64,000 nt of DNA from CAZCTC01 sp964501335 (GCA_964501335.1 CAZCTC010000037.1:10951-74950); one strand, 5' to 3'. Positions 27,645 through 36,772 are shown, counted from the stretch's first letter. The notes: a model not told the origin generated them from the letters alone. A program made the numbers and translations.

Positions 27645-28403
27645 TTATTTCCATAACGGAGCGAGAAAGATACCCGCAAACAACGCAAAAACCAACAAAA
27701 TCCGTAAAATATCCTGGGCCCAGAGACTGGCGCGATAAATCGGCCGTCCGGTCACTTCCGCCGCCCCGGCAAAAAGCTCTTCACCCAGAGCCAGCTGTTC
27801 GCGTCCCAATAAAGGATAAAGCCCGGCCATCGCTGGAGGAGAAGCCACCCCACCCGAGGAATAAGTACCTCGCCGACCGGCCGCCTCAGCAATCAAATTG
27901 ACCTCCTGGCCGAACTCCCCCATCATTACATTCGACCCGACTTTCTTATCGTAAAGGTAAAGCGCGGTCATCGCAGCATAGGTAACGGGAGTCGCCGCCG
28001 TAAACTGCACCCGGGTCGGACGATAACGTCCCACACTCCCCAGCTTCACATAGGATCGGCGCATCCAATCATCCGCCATTAAATAAAGGATGGGATCGCC
28101 CGCCGTAATGGTAAGCGGAGTGTCGTAAGCCGCAGAAAGATCGCTCATATCGCGCAATCCCTCCAGGGCTCCGATAGAGATCAACGCTTCTTCACCAATG
28201 ATCGATCCGCTTCCTACGGCCACATGGATAAAAGAACCCTCTTCTGCCGACCGACGCACCTCTTCCCCTAAAGCATTGAACATAGGAATGGAACGGGATG
28301 AGGTATTGGGACGCGACTGGGCCTTCAAAATCACATAAAAGATCAACAAAACTATAATCCCGAGACCGATAATAGCCAGAGCCGCTCCCATTGCATTATT
28401 CAT
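27645..28403 (-). CDS. Membrane-anchored protein, DUF6754-like (operon member)
   Basis: A 252-residue protein from the ATG at 28403, preceded by GAGG 6 nt upstream; a longer upstream frame lacks a ribosome site. An N-terminal helix (ALAIIGLGIIVLLIFYVIL) and a C-terminal helix (ILRILLVFALFAGIFLAP) flank a soluble domain with many small residues and conserved-looking motifs (SIIGEEALISIGALEGLRDMS, and GEFGQEVNLIAEAAGRR). I recall proteins like this annotated as DUF6754 in Chloroflexota, unverified. It overlaps the preceding small gene by 4 nt. Confidence 0.7.
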   Translation of the reverse strand: MNNAMGAALAIIGLGIIVLLIFYVILKAQSRPNTSSRSIPMFNALGEEVRRSAEEGSFIHVAVGSGSIIGEEALISIGALEGLRDMSDLSAAYDTPLTITAGDPILYLMADDWMRRSYVKLGSVGRYRPTRVQFTAATPVTYAAMTALYLYDKKVGSNVMMGEFGQEVNLIAEAAGRRGTYSSGGVASPPAMAGLYPLLGREQLALGEELFAGAAEVTGRPIYRASLWAQDILRILLVFALFAGIFLAPLWK

Positions 28404-28669
28404 TTTGAACCTCGCTTTTCCTCTGGAGTTAAACAAGCTAGAGATTCCTGGAGCAGCGCCAGTTCTTCCGGCCGGTCCAACAATTCGGCCAGAGACGCAG
28501 TCGTCCGTCCACCAATAAAAGGGCTCATCGCCCAAAGGAGTTGTCCACCCACAAAACCCCACGCTCGAATGAGATCGAAGAACGGCAAAAGCCAGTCAGC
28601 CAGGCCCCTTTGATGAAGAACCTCAGCCCACTGGCGTATCTGCATTTCTCGTGGTGGAGTAATTGCCAC
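28400..28669 (-). CDS. Small protein at the head of the operon
   Basis: An 89-residue product from GTG at 28669, where AGGGA lies 5 nt upstream; an ATG at 28645 (81 residues) is the alternative. It contains a possible amphipathic or membrane segment (LIRAWGFVGGQLLWAMSPFIGG) and an acidic C-terminus. The stop overlaps the next start by ATGA, which supports it being real. No family was recognised. It is the first gene of the operon 28669-20451. Confidence 0.6.
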   Translation of the reverse strand: MAITPPREMQIRQWAEVLHQRGLADWLLPFFDLIRAWGFVGGQLLWAMSPFIGGRTTASLAELLDRPEELALLQESLACLTPEEKRGSK

Positions 28670-28844
28670 AGTATTCCCTGCTTTAATGGAGCTTCGACAG
28701 CCGAAAAATGGTGAGCTGGCGCCCCGGAGCAGATCTAAAAACTGGGAAGCCGCTACCAGTATAGCACGGTTTACAGGGAGTGTAAAGTTAAAAACCCCAA
28801 AATTAAAATATGGTCGGTAACACAAAAAGCAGCCCTGGAAGGTT

Positions 28845-28892
28845 GGAAGTCTGGAAGAATGAGCGTTTTCAACGTTCATTCGACCGTCTTCC
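28845..28892 (-). repeat. Imperfect inverted repeat downstream of uvrB
   Basis: About 22-bp arms (28845-28867 with 28871-28892) with several mismatches, 22 nt after the uvrB stop. On the minus strand a short T-run follows later, so it may act as a weak terminator. Confidence 0.45.
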
Positions 28893-28913
28893 ACCCTTCC
28901 ATTCCGCCCAAAC

Positions 28914-30935
28914 TTAACTATTTCCGCTATTTTTCTCTCGTTTCCACAGAGGCGCCTTCTCTTCCAGAATCCCCCGCAGCTCGAAAATCTTATCGCGCAG
29001 GCCGGCCGCCTTCTCAAACTCCCAGTTGTCGGCAGAGGCTCGCATCTCTTTTTCCAGCTCCCGGATCAGCTTATCCAGCTGCGCCACGCTCATCTCACTC
29101 ACTTCGCTCGCCACTCCGCCGCCCGCTTCGGCCACTTCCGATTTGACCCGTTCCGTCAAATCATGGATAGCCTTCACAATCGCCGTCGGCGTGATGCCGT
29201 GCTCTTTGTTATACTCTTCCTGCTTCTTACGCCGGGCCTGAGTCTCATCGATCGCCTGACGCATCGAGTCCGTCATCTGGTCGGCATACATGACCACGGT
29301 CCCCTGAAGATGGCGCGCCGCCCGGCCCATCGTCTGGATCAGGGAAGTCGCACTGCGCAGGAAGCCTTCCTTGTCTGCATCCAGGATCGCCACCAGGCTC
29401 ACTTCGGGCAGATCCAACCCCTCGCGCAGCAGATTGATCCCCACCAGCACGTCATACTGCCCCAGGCGCAGCTCGCGCAGGATCTCCACCCGTTCGATGG
29501 TCTGGACTTCGCTGTGCAGGTACTGAACCTTGAACCCCAGTTCATGAAGATAGTCGGAAAGGTTCTCCGACATCTTCTTGGTCAACGTCGTCACCAATAC
29601 CCGCTGCCCGACCGCCACCCGCTCGCGAATCCGGCCAATCAAATCGTCGATCTGCCCTTCCACCGGCCGGACAATGATCTCAGGATCCAAAATTCCGGTC
29701 GGGCGAATCACCTGCTCCACAATCTGCTGGCTGCGTTCCAGCTCATAGGGCCCGGGCGTCGCCGTCGTATAAATCACCTGATTGATCCGGGACTCGAACT
29801 CATCAAAGGTTAACGGACGGTTATCCAGCGCCGAAGGAAGGCGAAAACCGTAATCCACCAGCGTTTGCTTTCGGCTACGATCCCCATTGAACATTCCACG
29901 CACCTGCGGCACCGTCATGTGAGATTCATCCATAATAAGGAGGAAGTCCTCAGGGAAATAGTCGACCAAGGTCCACGGCGGTTCTCCCGGCTTCCGCTGA
30001 TCCATATGCCGGGAATAGTTTTCAATGCCGGAACAGTACCCTACCTCACGGATCATCTCCAGATCATAACGGGTCCGCTGCTCCAACCGCTGCGCCTCCA
30101 ACAATTTGCCCTGTTGATTCAACTCTTTCAGCCGCGCTTCCAGCTCGGCTTCGATATCCAGCTGAGCCTGCACCATCTTCTCCTGAGCCACCACATAATG
30201 CTTGGCCGGGAAGATCTTCAACTCCGCCGGACTGTCGATCACTTCGCCGGTGACCGGATTGATCTCGGTGATCCGCTCGATCTCATCGCCCCAGAACGAC
30301 ACGCGATGGGCCGTCTCGCTGTACGCCGGACGGATCTCCAACACATCCCCCCGGGCCCGGAACGTCCCTCGCTTAAAGTCCATATCGTTACGTTCATAAT
30401 AGATCGAGACCAGATGGCGCATCACCGCTTCCCGCCGGACCGGCTGTCCCACCGCCAGGGGCAAAATCATCCGCCCCCATTCGTGCGGATCGCCCAAAGC
30501 ATAGATCGCCGAAACCGAGGCCACAATGACGGTATCGCGCCGGGTCAAAATGGCGGAAGTGGCCGCCAACCGCAGCCGCTCGATCTCATCGTTGATCGAA
30601 GCCTCTTTTTCAATGTACAAATCCTGGGCCGGCAAATAGCTTTCCGGCGTATAAGCGTCGTAATACGATACAAAATATTCCACCGCATTGTTCGGGAAAA
30701 GCTCTCGGAACTCGGAATAAAGCTGAGCCGCAAGAGTTTTGTTATGTGCCATGATCAGGGTAGGCCGCTGCGCCTGCGCAATGATTTGCGCCACCGCAAA
30801 AGTCTTTCCCGTACCCGTGGCTCCCTTCAATGCCTGATAACGATAGCCCCGGTTCAGCCCATCGATCAATTTTTCGATGGCCTGAGGTTGATCGCCGGTG
30901 GGTTGAAAGTGGGAGACGAGATCAAATAATGGCAT
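28914..30935 (-). CDS. uvrB: Excinuclease ABC subunit B
   Basis: A 673-residue protein, normal UvrB length. The start at 30935 (MPLFDLVSHFQPTGDQPQAI) is preceded by GGGGGAG; a longer upstream frame is unsupported. Walker A is GATGTGKTFAVAQ. The beta-hairpin region is YYDAYTPESYLPAQDLYIEKEASIND-like, and helicase motifs include LLIMDESHMTVPQ and GINLLREGLDLPE. The C-terminal UVR coiled coil (IRELEKEMRASADNWEFEKAAGLRD) that contacts UvrA/UvrC is present. It acts in nucleotide excision repair by loading onto damage and pairing with UvrC. No other uvr gene is nearby. Confidence 0.98.
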   Translation of the reverse strand: MPLFDLVSHFQPTGDQPQAIEKLIDGLNRGYRYQALKGATGTGKTFAVAQIIAQAQRPTLIMAHNKTLAAQLYSEFRELFPNNAVEYFVSYYDAYTPESYLPAQDLYIEKEASINDEIERLRLAATSAILTRRDTVIVASVSAIYALGDPHEWGRMILPLAVGQPVRREAVMRHLVSIYYERNDMDFKRGTFRARGDVLEIRPAYSETAHRVSFWGDEIERITEINPVTGEVIDSPAELKIFPAKHYVVAQEKMVQAQLDIEAELEARLKELNQQGKLLEAQRLEQRTRYDLEMIREVGYCSGIENYSRHMDQRKPGEPPWTLVDYFPEDFLLIMDESHMTVPQVRGMFNGDRSRKQTLVDYGFRLPSALDNRPLTFDEFESRINQVIYTTATPGPYELERSQQIVEQVIRPTGILDPEIIVRPVEGQIDDLIGRIRERVAVGQRVLVTTLTKKMSENLSDYLHELGFKVQYLHSEVQTIERVEILRELRLGQYDVLVGINLLREGLDLPEVSLVAILDADKEGFLRSATSLIQTMGRAARHLQGTVVMYADQMTDSMRQAIDETQARRKKQEEYNKEHGITPTAIVKAIHDLTERVKSEVAEAGGGVASEVSEMSVAQLDKLIRELEKEMRASADNWEFEKAAGLRDKIFELRGILEEKAPLWKREKNSGNS

Positions 30936-31002
30936 ACTGCTCCCCCTGGAAAGGATAGCGGTGATTATACGGCAGGCTCCAACGAAAAGCAAACCAGGAA
31001 TT

Positions 31003-31737
31003 CTACGTTGGTACCACTTCCACCACCATAAAATGCGAAAGTCCGAAGATCCGCAACGGGGTCCGCTCCAATGTATAGGTGATACCGCGCAAAACCTTGC
31101 TCAAAGCCGGCCGACGCAGCGCCACCTTATCGTACCCGGGATAAACCTGGGTCAGCAACTTCACTTTCACGGGAAGCCCGGCAAACAGCCGCCGCAGCCC
31201 ACCGCCCGTATAAGCCCGCACATGCGGAGCCAGCCGGTTTCGCCAGGGATCGGGCAGCCAGTTGACCAGCGGTTTATTGCCGAAATAGTATTGCCCCTTC
31301 CAGTAAATCCCATGCGTCTCAAAGGGATAGAGCCGATTGGGCACAAATAAAACGATGAAGCCGCCGGGCCGCGTCACCCGCACCATCTCCCGGGCGCAGG
31401 CCCGATCGTCCGTCACATGTTCCAAAACCTCATTTGAAAAGACCACATCGAACTGCTGGCTGGCAAAAGGCAAATGTTCCCCCACAGACTGGGAAACCCA
31501 CGCCGCCCGGGTTTTGGCTTCCACCGCCCGCAGATATTCCACCTCCACCCCGCCGGCCCGGGCACCACATTGCTGGAAAGCATGCGTATACATTCCCAAA
31601 CCGCAGCCCATATCCAAAACCCGTTTGCCGTTCAACGGGACATAATGTTGCACCAGGGCCAGCCGACGTTCCTGCCCGGCACGCCATACAAATGAAGGAT
31701 TGCCGCGCACAGCGGCCGCATCCGCATTCTGATCCAT
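31003..31737 (-). CDS. Class I SAM-dependent methyltransferase
   Basis: A 244-residue protein from the ATG at 31737, with AAGG upstream. SAM-binding motif I is VLDMGCGLGMYT near residue 42, an acidic residue follows in GGVEVEY, and motif II/III regions are FDVVFSNEVLEHV and TRPGGFIVLFVPN. This is the Methyltransf_11/25 pattern. The C-terminal third (YWKGQYYFGNKPLVNWLP) may bind substrate. The acceptor molecule is unknown. It is divergent from the histidine kinase gene. Confidence 0.88.
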   Translation of the reverse strand: MDQNADAAAVRGNPSFVWRAGQERRLALVQHYVPLNGKRVLDMGCGLGMYTHAFQQCGARAGGVEVEYLRAVEAKTRAAWVSQSVGEHLPFASQQFDVVFSNEVLEHVTDDRACAREMVRVTRPGGFIVLFVPNRLYPFETHGIYWKGQYYFGNKPLVNWLPDPWRNRLAPHVRAYTGGGLRRLFAGLPVKVKLLTQVYPGYDKVALRRPALSKVLRGITYTLERTPLRIFGLSHFMVVEVVPT

Positions 31738-31823
31738 AAACGCTGCCTTTATCAGGTTAAAATTCAAACATCCGCATTGTAAAGGGAAAGAGAAGCCTGT
31801 CAAACCCTCCCGTCGCTCGCCTC

Positions 31824-31851
31824 TTGAACCGCCTATCAGGTGTGGTATACT
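31824..31851 (+). promoter_or_regulatory. Promoter of a probably leaderless histidine kinase mRNA
   Basis: TTGAAC at 31824-31829 and TATACT at 31846-31851 are 16 nt apart. The expected start of transcription, about 7 nt on, falls at 31858-31859, which is the GTG start codon itself. No ribosome site exists before that codon. Confidence 0.6.
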
Positions 31852-31858
31852 TCCTCAC

Positions 31859-33223
31859 GTGGAAACAATGACAATTGACATCGTTCTCGGCCATTTCCTT
31901 CATGGGCTTACCTTTACGATCCTTGGCCTCACCATTGCCCTGCTCACCTATCGCAGCCGGCAAGTCCTGCTGGCACGCCGCCTGGGATGGCTGGCCGCTT
32001 TTGCCATCTGCGAAGCCCTCGTCGCCTGGAACGATCTCCTGGCCCCCCTCACTCCGACCGACAGAATGCTCCCGCTCTTCCTCCGCACCGCCATCCTGGC
32101 CGGCGGCTACGCCTTCCTGGTCGCCTTCGGCGCTCAAACCTATCTCCCACCGGAAGAAGAACCTTCGCCCCAGGCCGACAAGCTGTTGTTCGCCCTTCAG
32201 GCCGGCTGGCTGGTACCCTACCTGCTGGCCTTGATTCTCACCCTCTCCAACCTGGAAACCACCGCTACAATCGCCGAAATCGTGGCCCGCTATCTGTTGG
32301 CCTTCCCCGGAGGTCTGCTTGCCGCGTTCGGACTGCGCCGGCAGAGCTACCAGACGCTCACCCCCGAACGCCGGGCGCCCATTCAAATTTCTCTGCGGCT
32401 GGTCGAAGCCGTTACCGGCACCTTCGGCGCTTTCAATCTGATTCTCGTCCCGGCGGCTGGATTCCCACCCGCAATCTGGATCAACACCTCAACCTTTCCC
32501 ATCCCGCCGGCCCTCATCTGGGCCCTCCTGGGCAGTCTCTGGGTCATCGGCTTGATCAAAACCCTCACCTACATCCAATGGCAGATCGAAACCTGGATCG
32601 AAAGCGTGGAGCAATTGCAAACCCTCGCCGCCGACCGGGAACGGATCAGCCGCGACCTGCACGACGGCACGATCCAATCGATCTATGCCGCCGGCTTGAT
32701 GCTGGAAGGCATCCAGTTACTGATCCCCGAAGATCCCACCCGCGCCCAGGCACAACTGGGCCGGGTCATGGACACCCTCAACCAAACCATCCAGGAAATC
32801 CGCCGCTATATTTTCGACCTGCGCAGCGATCTGCCCGACGAACCGCTGGAACCCGGAATTCGGCGCCTGCTGCGCGATTTCCATATCAATACGCTGCTGG
32901 AAACTGAAATGCAGGTCCAGGGCGAGCCGCCTCGCCCGATTTCCGTGGAACGCCGCCGCCATATCTTTCAGATCGTCCGGGAAACTCTGACCAATACCGC
33001 CCGTCACGCCCGCGCTCGCCGCGTCAAAGTCGATCTGACCTATGGACCGGAAGCGCTGGAATTGACCATTCACGACGACGGTGTCGGCATGGAAACTCTG
33101 CTGGTCAGCAAAGGCTATGGACTGCGCAACATCCGGGAACGCACTCGCCTGCTCGACGGCACCCTGCGCATCGAAAGCGCCCCCAGTGCCGGCTTCACCC
33201 TGCACCTGGCTGTACCTTATTAA
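31859..33223 (+). CDS. NarL-type sensor histidine kinase, multi-spanning
   Basis: A 454-residue protein from GTG at 31859 (ATG at 31868 is the alternative). The first ~235 residues hold about six or seven hydrophobic helices and no periplasmic domain. The HisKA_3 dimerisation box is ERISRDLHDGTIQSIYAAGL near residue 261, with the phosphorylated histidine in DLHDG. The HATPase domain ends with GVGMETLLVSKGYGLRNIRERTRLL and GFTLHLAVPY. It pairs with the response regulator at 33444, with a degenerate repeat element between them. The signal is unknown; the helical bundle itself is probably the sensor. Confidence 0.93.
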   Translation: METMTIDIVLGHFLHGLTFTILGLTIALLTYRSRQVLLARRLGWLAAFAICEALVAWNDLLAPLTPTDRMLPLFLRTAILAGGYAFLVAFGAQTYLPPEEEPSPQADKLLFALQAGWLVPYLLALILTLSNLETTATIAEIVARYLLAFPGGLLAAFGLRRQSYQTLTPERRAPIQISLRLVEAVTGTFGAFNLILVPAAGFPPAIWINTSTFPIPPALIWALLGSLWVIGLIKTLTYIQWQIETWIESVEQLQTLAADRERISRDLHDGTIQSIYAAGLMLEGIQLLIPEDPTRAQAQLGRVMDTLNQTIQEIRRYIFDLRSDLPDEPLEPGIRRLLRDFHINTLLETEMQVQGEPPRPISVERRRHIFQIVRETLTNTARHARARRVKVDLTYGPEALELTIHDDGVGMETLLVSKGYGLRNIRERTRLLDGTLRIESAPSAGFTLHLAVPY

Positions 33224-33260
33224 CCTGAATAACCCTGGCCGGAAGACACGAGAAAAAAGC

Positions 33261-33371
33261 TCATATTTTGGGTAGCTTTCTAAAGCCGCCCCAACTATGA
33301 ATAAAAAATTTCCTCTGCCTGCTTCGCACGGCGCGTCGTTTTTTACCAGGCAAAACCCTGTGCGGGACGCT
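33261..33371 (-). repeat. Two-hairpin repeat element, reverse, degenerate stem
   Basis: A 19-bp stem with three mismatches (33261-33279 with 33282-33300), 37 nt after the kinase stop. The reverse tail follows to GGGACGCT. It is the most decayed copy. Confidence 0.65.
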
Positions 33372-33443
33372 AAAAAGCCCCCGCACAGACAAAAAATAAT
33401 TACACACAAAAACTCCGAAGCGATTTGAACCAGGGAGATAACT

Positions 33444-34103
33444 ATGACATTACGAATCCTCATTGTAGACGATCACGAAGTCGTTCGTCTGGGATTGCGC
33501 TCTTTACTGAGCCGCCATCCCGATTTTGTCGTGGTCGACGAAGCCGCCACCGCCCAGGAGGCGTTGGAAAAAACCCGCCAGCAACAGCCCGACATCGTCC
33601 TGATGGACATCCGGTTACCGGGCCGCAACGGTATCGATGCCTGCCACGATATCAAAACCCTCTACCCCAAAATCCACGTCATTATGCTCACCTCCTACGC
33701 CGAAGATGAAATGCTCTTCGACGCTATCAGCGCGGGCGCCACCGGCTACGTACTCAAACAGGTCGGCGGAGATGATCTGGTCCGCGCCATTGAATGCGTC
33801 GGACGGGGAGAGGCCCTGCTCGATCCCACCATCACCCAACGGGTTCTGGATCGACTGCGCCAGGCAGTCCGGCAGGAATGGGCCGCCGCCTTCTCCGGCC
33901 TGACCGAACAGGAATTAAAAGTCCTGGAACTGGTGGCTGAGGGAAAAACCAACAAAGATATTGCCAAAGCGCTCTTTTTGGGAGAAGGAACGGTGCGTAA
34001 CTACGTCAGCAGCATCCTTTCCAAACTGGGACTGACCAACCGGGCAGAGGCGGCCGCCTACGCCGTGCGCCACAACCTGCGCGAATTCCTGCAGGAATCC
34101 TGA
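33444..34103 (+). CDS. LuxR/NarL-family response regulator
   Basis: A 219-residue protein with CAGGGAG upstream of the ATG. The receiver domain has the acidic pair DD at residues 9-10, the phospho-acceptor Asp55 in LMDIRLPG, the Thr/Ser switch in IMLTSYAED, and the conserved Lys in YVLKQ. The C-terminal ~60 residues are a LuxR helix-turn-helix (LTEQELKVLELVAEGKTNKDIA, then GTVRNYVSSILSKL). It resembles the LiaR/DegU-like group. It is the partner of the kinase at 31859. Targets are unknown. Confidence 0.96.
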   Translation: MTLRILIVDDHEVVRLGLRSLLSRHPDFVVVDEAATAQEALEKTRQQQPDIVLMDIRLPGRNGIDACHDIKTLYPKIHVIMLTSYAEDEMLFDAISAGATGYVLKQVGGDDLVRAIECVGRGEALLDPTITQRVLDRLRQAVRQEWAAAFSGLTEQELKVLELVAEGKTNKDIAKALFLGEGTVRNYVSSILSKLGLTNRAEAAAYAVRHNLREFLQES

Positions 34104-34133
34104 TTCCGGCCCTGAAAATACCCGGGATTTTTT

Positions 34134-34208
34134 AACGCAGAGACGCAGAGCCAGAGAAAATAATTGATCTTCCTCTGCGCCTCTCTGCGCTCTCCCCGTC
34201 TCTGCGTT
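34134..34208. repeat. Intergenic inverted repeat AACGCAGAGAC / GTCTCTGCGTT
   Basis: 11-12-bp arms (34134-34145 with 34197-34208) flank internal CTCTGCG repeats. Similar CTCTGCG/GCGGTG-containing stretches appear at about 36640-36715, 42085-42140, 56970-57050 and 57425-57540. Confidence 0.6.
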
Positions 34209-34387
34209 GAAATCTCTTGTTACGTTTTACGTTTCAGCCGGCCTCTAAAATTCCGCTCTTTTTGCTGTCTACTGTCTACTTTCTACTGTTTGCTTCCTCA
34301 GTTTGTTTTCCTGTACGCTTATGCTATCATACACGTAATACCTCCCGGCAGGTAGTATGCCGGCACCATCCGGAAGGAGTATAGCCG

Positions 34388-36388
34388 ATGAGCGAACCCG
34401 ATATGACCCATGTTGATCTCCTCCTGACCGCCGATTTTGTAATCACCATGGATTCCCAATTCAATATTTATGCTCCCGGGGCGGTCGCCGTCAAAGGCGA
34501 TACCATCGTTGCCGTAGGTCATCAGAACGAATTGCTGGCAGCTTATCAGGCTGCCGAACAATTCGCAGCCGGCAATGCCGTCATTATGCCGGGATTGATC
34601 AATGTCCATGGGCACACGCCCATGGCCTTGCTGCGTGGATTGGCCGATGACCTGCGACTCGATGTCTGGTTGATGGGCTATATGATGCCCGTCGAACGTG
34701 AGTTCGTCAATCCCGGCTTCGCCTGGCTGGGGACCCAGCTGGCCGCGGCGGAAATGATCCGCGGCGGTACTACGACCTTCATGGATATGTATTACTTTGA
34801 AGAAGCCGTCGCCGATGCCGCCGCCCAGGCCGGTCTGCGCGGCGTCTGTGCCGAAAGTATCCTCAAGTTCTCCTGCCCCGACGCCGGCAGCTATGAAGAA
34901 GCACTGGACTGGACCCGCGATTTCATCGGCCGCTGGAAGGGCCACCCCCTGATCATTCCCGGCATCGCGCCGCACGCCCCCTACACCACCACGCCCGAAC
35001 TGCTCGAAGCCGCCGCCACGCTGGCCATGGAATTCGATGTCCCGCTGCATATCCACCTCGCTGAAACCAATCAGGAAATCGAAGACCACATCCGCGAATA
35101 CGGCATGCGTCCCATTCCCTGGTTGAAAAAGCTGGGGCTCTTTGAAGCCAAAGCCACCGCCGCTCACTGCGTTCACCTGGATGAAAGCGAAATGCGCATC
35201 CTGCAGGAACACAATGTGGGCGTGGCCCATAATCCCAGCAGCAACTTGAAGCTCTCCAGCGGCATTTCGCCGGTAGCCAGAATGCTCGCCATGGGCGTCA
35301 ATGTGGGGATCGGCACCGACGGGGCCGCCAGCAACAACGATCTGGATATGTTCGAAGAAATGCGGCTGGCCGCCTTGCTGGCCAAAGGTTCCACGATGGA
35401 CCCCACCGCTCTGCCTGCCCGCCAGGCTCTGGAAATGGCGACGATCATGGGCGCCCGCGCCATGCATATCGAAAATATCACCGGCTCGCTGGAAGCCGGG
35501 AAACGGGCCGACCTGATTGTCGTCAATATGAACGATGTCCGCCATGTGCCCTACTTCCGCCGCACCTCCGAAGCTCTCTACTCCCGGCTGGTCTACGCCT
35601 CTCACGATGAGGATGTGCGCGATGTCATGGTCAACGGCCGCTGGCTGATGCGGGATCGCCGCCTCCTGACGCTCGATCTGGAAGTCCTGCGCGGCGAAGC
35701 CTCCGCTCTGGCCCAAAAAATCGACCTCTTCCTGATGCAGCGGGAAGAAAGTATCCTCAGCAAATTGCTCGCCATCGGCGGCATCGCCCAGGAAAAGACC
35801 TTCGAGATCCAGGTCAAAGTCCACGTCAGCGATCTGGATGCCCTGGAACAACAGCTCAAAAGCTTCTCGGAAGTCACCTTTATCCGGGATTCGGTCCGCC
35901 GGCAATACGACACCTACTACCTCTTCGACGATGCCGAAAACAGCCGCTTGCGCTACCGGGAAGACGAAATTCTGGACAGCAAAACTGACGAAGTGCGAGA
36001 TGTCATCTATCGCCTGACCCTGACCTCGATGGACAAAGAACGCGAATACGAAAACTCCGTCCTGCTCTCCCGCTCGCGCTTCAATGCCCCCGCCACCCGC
36101 AGCCGCCGCTTCTACAAAGAATACTTTGTCCCGCAGCGCATTGTGGAAATCTCCAAAAAACGGCGGCGCTATCATATCCGCTACGGCGGCACGGATTTCG
36201 CCCTCAACCTCGATCAAATTTTGGAACCCGCCGGCGTGGGCGCCTTCCTGGAGATCAAAAGTCGCACATGGTCCCGCCAGGATGCCGAACGCAAGGCCGC
36301 CCTCATCGGCAACCTGCTGCAACGGCTCCACGTCCCGCCCGAATCGGTGGTCAAGGACGAATACGTCGAACTTTCCAGTCCGAAATAA
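34388..36388 (+). CDS. Amidohydrolase fused to a CYTH domain
   Basis: A 666-residue protein; GGAAGGAG lies 13 nt before the ATG. Residues ~1-455 are a metal-dependent amidohydrolase of the SsnA/MtaD (methylthioadenosine or S-adenosylhomocysteine deaminase) group. Metal ligands are seen in NVHGHTPM (HxH), HIHLAET, AAHCVHL and GIGTDGAASNND. Residues ~470-665 form a CYTH domain. EIQVKV is a variant of the ExExK strand, with YDTYYLFDD, SRLRYREDE, FLEIKSRTW and a final DEYVEL. CYTH proteins hydrolyse triphosphates or make cyclic AMP, using Mg2+ and acidic/basic residues in a tunnel. Joining a nucleoside-type deaminase to a triphosphate-binding tunnel is unusual. The substrate is unknown. A small stem (CCGGCA/TGCCGG, 34345-34363) lies just upstream. 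Confidence 0.88.
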   Translation: MSEPDMTHVDLLLTADFVITMDSQFNIYAPGAVAVKGDTIVAVGHQNELLAAYQAAEQFAAGNAVIMPGLINVHGHTPMALLRGLADDLRLDVWLMGYMMPVEREFVNPGFAWLGTQLAAAEMIRGGTTTFMDMYYFEEAVADAAAQAGLRGVCAESILKFSCPDAGSYEEALDWTRDFIGRWKGHPLIIPGIAPHAPYTTTPELLEAAATLAMEFDVPLHIHLAETNQEIEDHIREYGMRPIPWLKKLGLFEAKATAAHCVHLDESEMRILQEHNVGVAHNPSSNLKLSSGISPVARMLAMGVNVGIGTDGAASNNDLDMFEEMRLAALLAKGSTMDPTALPARQALEMATIMGARAMHIENITGSLEAGKRADLIVVNMNDVRHVPYFRRTSEALYSRLVYASHDEDVRDVMVNGRWLMRDRRLLTLDLEVLRGEASALAQKIDLFLMQREESILSKLLAIGGIAQEKTFEIQVKVHVSDLDALEQQLKSFSEVTFIRDSVRRQYDTYYLFDDAENSRLRYREDEILDSKTDEVRDVIYRLTLTSMDKEREYENSVLLSRSRFNAPATRSRRFYKEYFVPQRIVEISKKRRRYHIRYGGTDFALNLDQILEPAGVGAFLEIKSRTWSRQDAERKAALIGNLLQRLHVPPESVVKDEYVELSSPK

Positions 36389-36772
36389 CCCTCAAAAAAT
36401 ATAATTTGGCGGCGGCTTTTGGAAAGCCGCCGCCAAATTATTCCTCCCTAAAAAACTCTCTCTCCCTGCTTCGCACCGCGCGGCGCGCCTTACGGAGAAA
36501 GTGCCATTTGCGGGACGCTACCAGGCCGGGGGCTACCGGCACAGCGCCTTAAGGTGCCTGATAGGGGGGAAGGGATAAGGGAGAGAAAAAACGCAGTACC
36601 GCATAATTCACTCAGAACTCACCGCCGATCGAAGAGGTTGTAAACAGACGCAGAGAATAAGCTGAAAAAGCCTCTTTTGGCCCTCTCGGCGTTCTCTGCG
36701 CCTCGGCGGTGCATTTCTTCCAGTATGTGAGGTTTGTCGCTGAGTTACTTTTGCGGTACTGCCTGAAAACAA
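36389..36772. other. 384-bp convergent intergenic region
   Basis: It contains the reverse repeat element, then a CTCTGCG-type decayed inverted repeat (about 36640-36715). No gene and no clear intrinsic terminator for either convergent gene are seen. Confidence 0.6.
36401..36520 (-). repeat. Two-hairpin repeat element, reverse
   Basis: A perfect 19-bp stem (36401-36419 with 36423-36441), core TTTGGCGGCGGCTTT, loop TGG. It starts 13 nt after the amidohydrolase stop. The reverse tail continues through GCGCGGCGCG to CATTTGCGGGACGCT. Confidence 0.85.

Noticed and set aside
34319..36331. 670-codon minus-strand ORF opposite the amidohydrolase-CYTH gene
   Set aside because: It is low-complexity, Gly/His/Asp-rich with no family pattern, has no ribosome site, and lies fully antisense to a gene with intact catalytic motifs. 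Skewed composition explains it.
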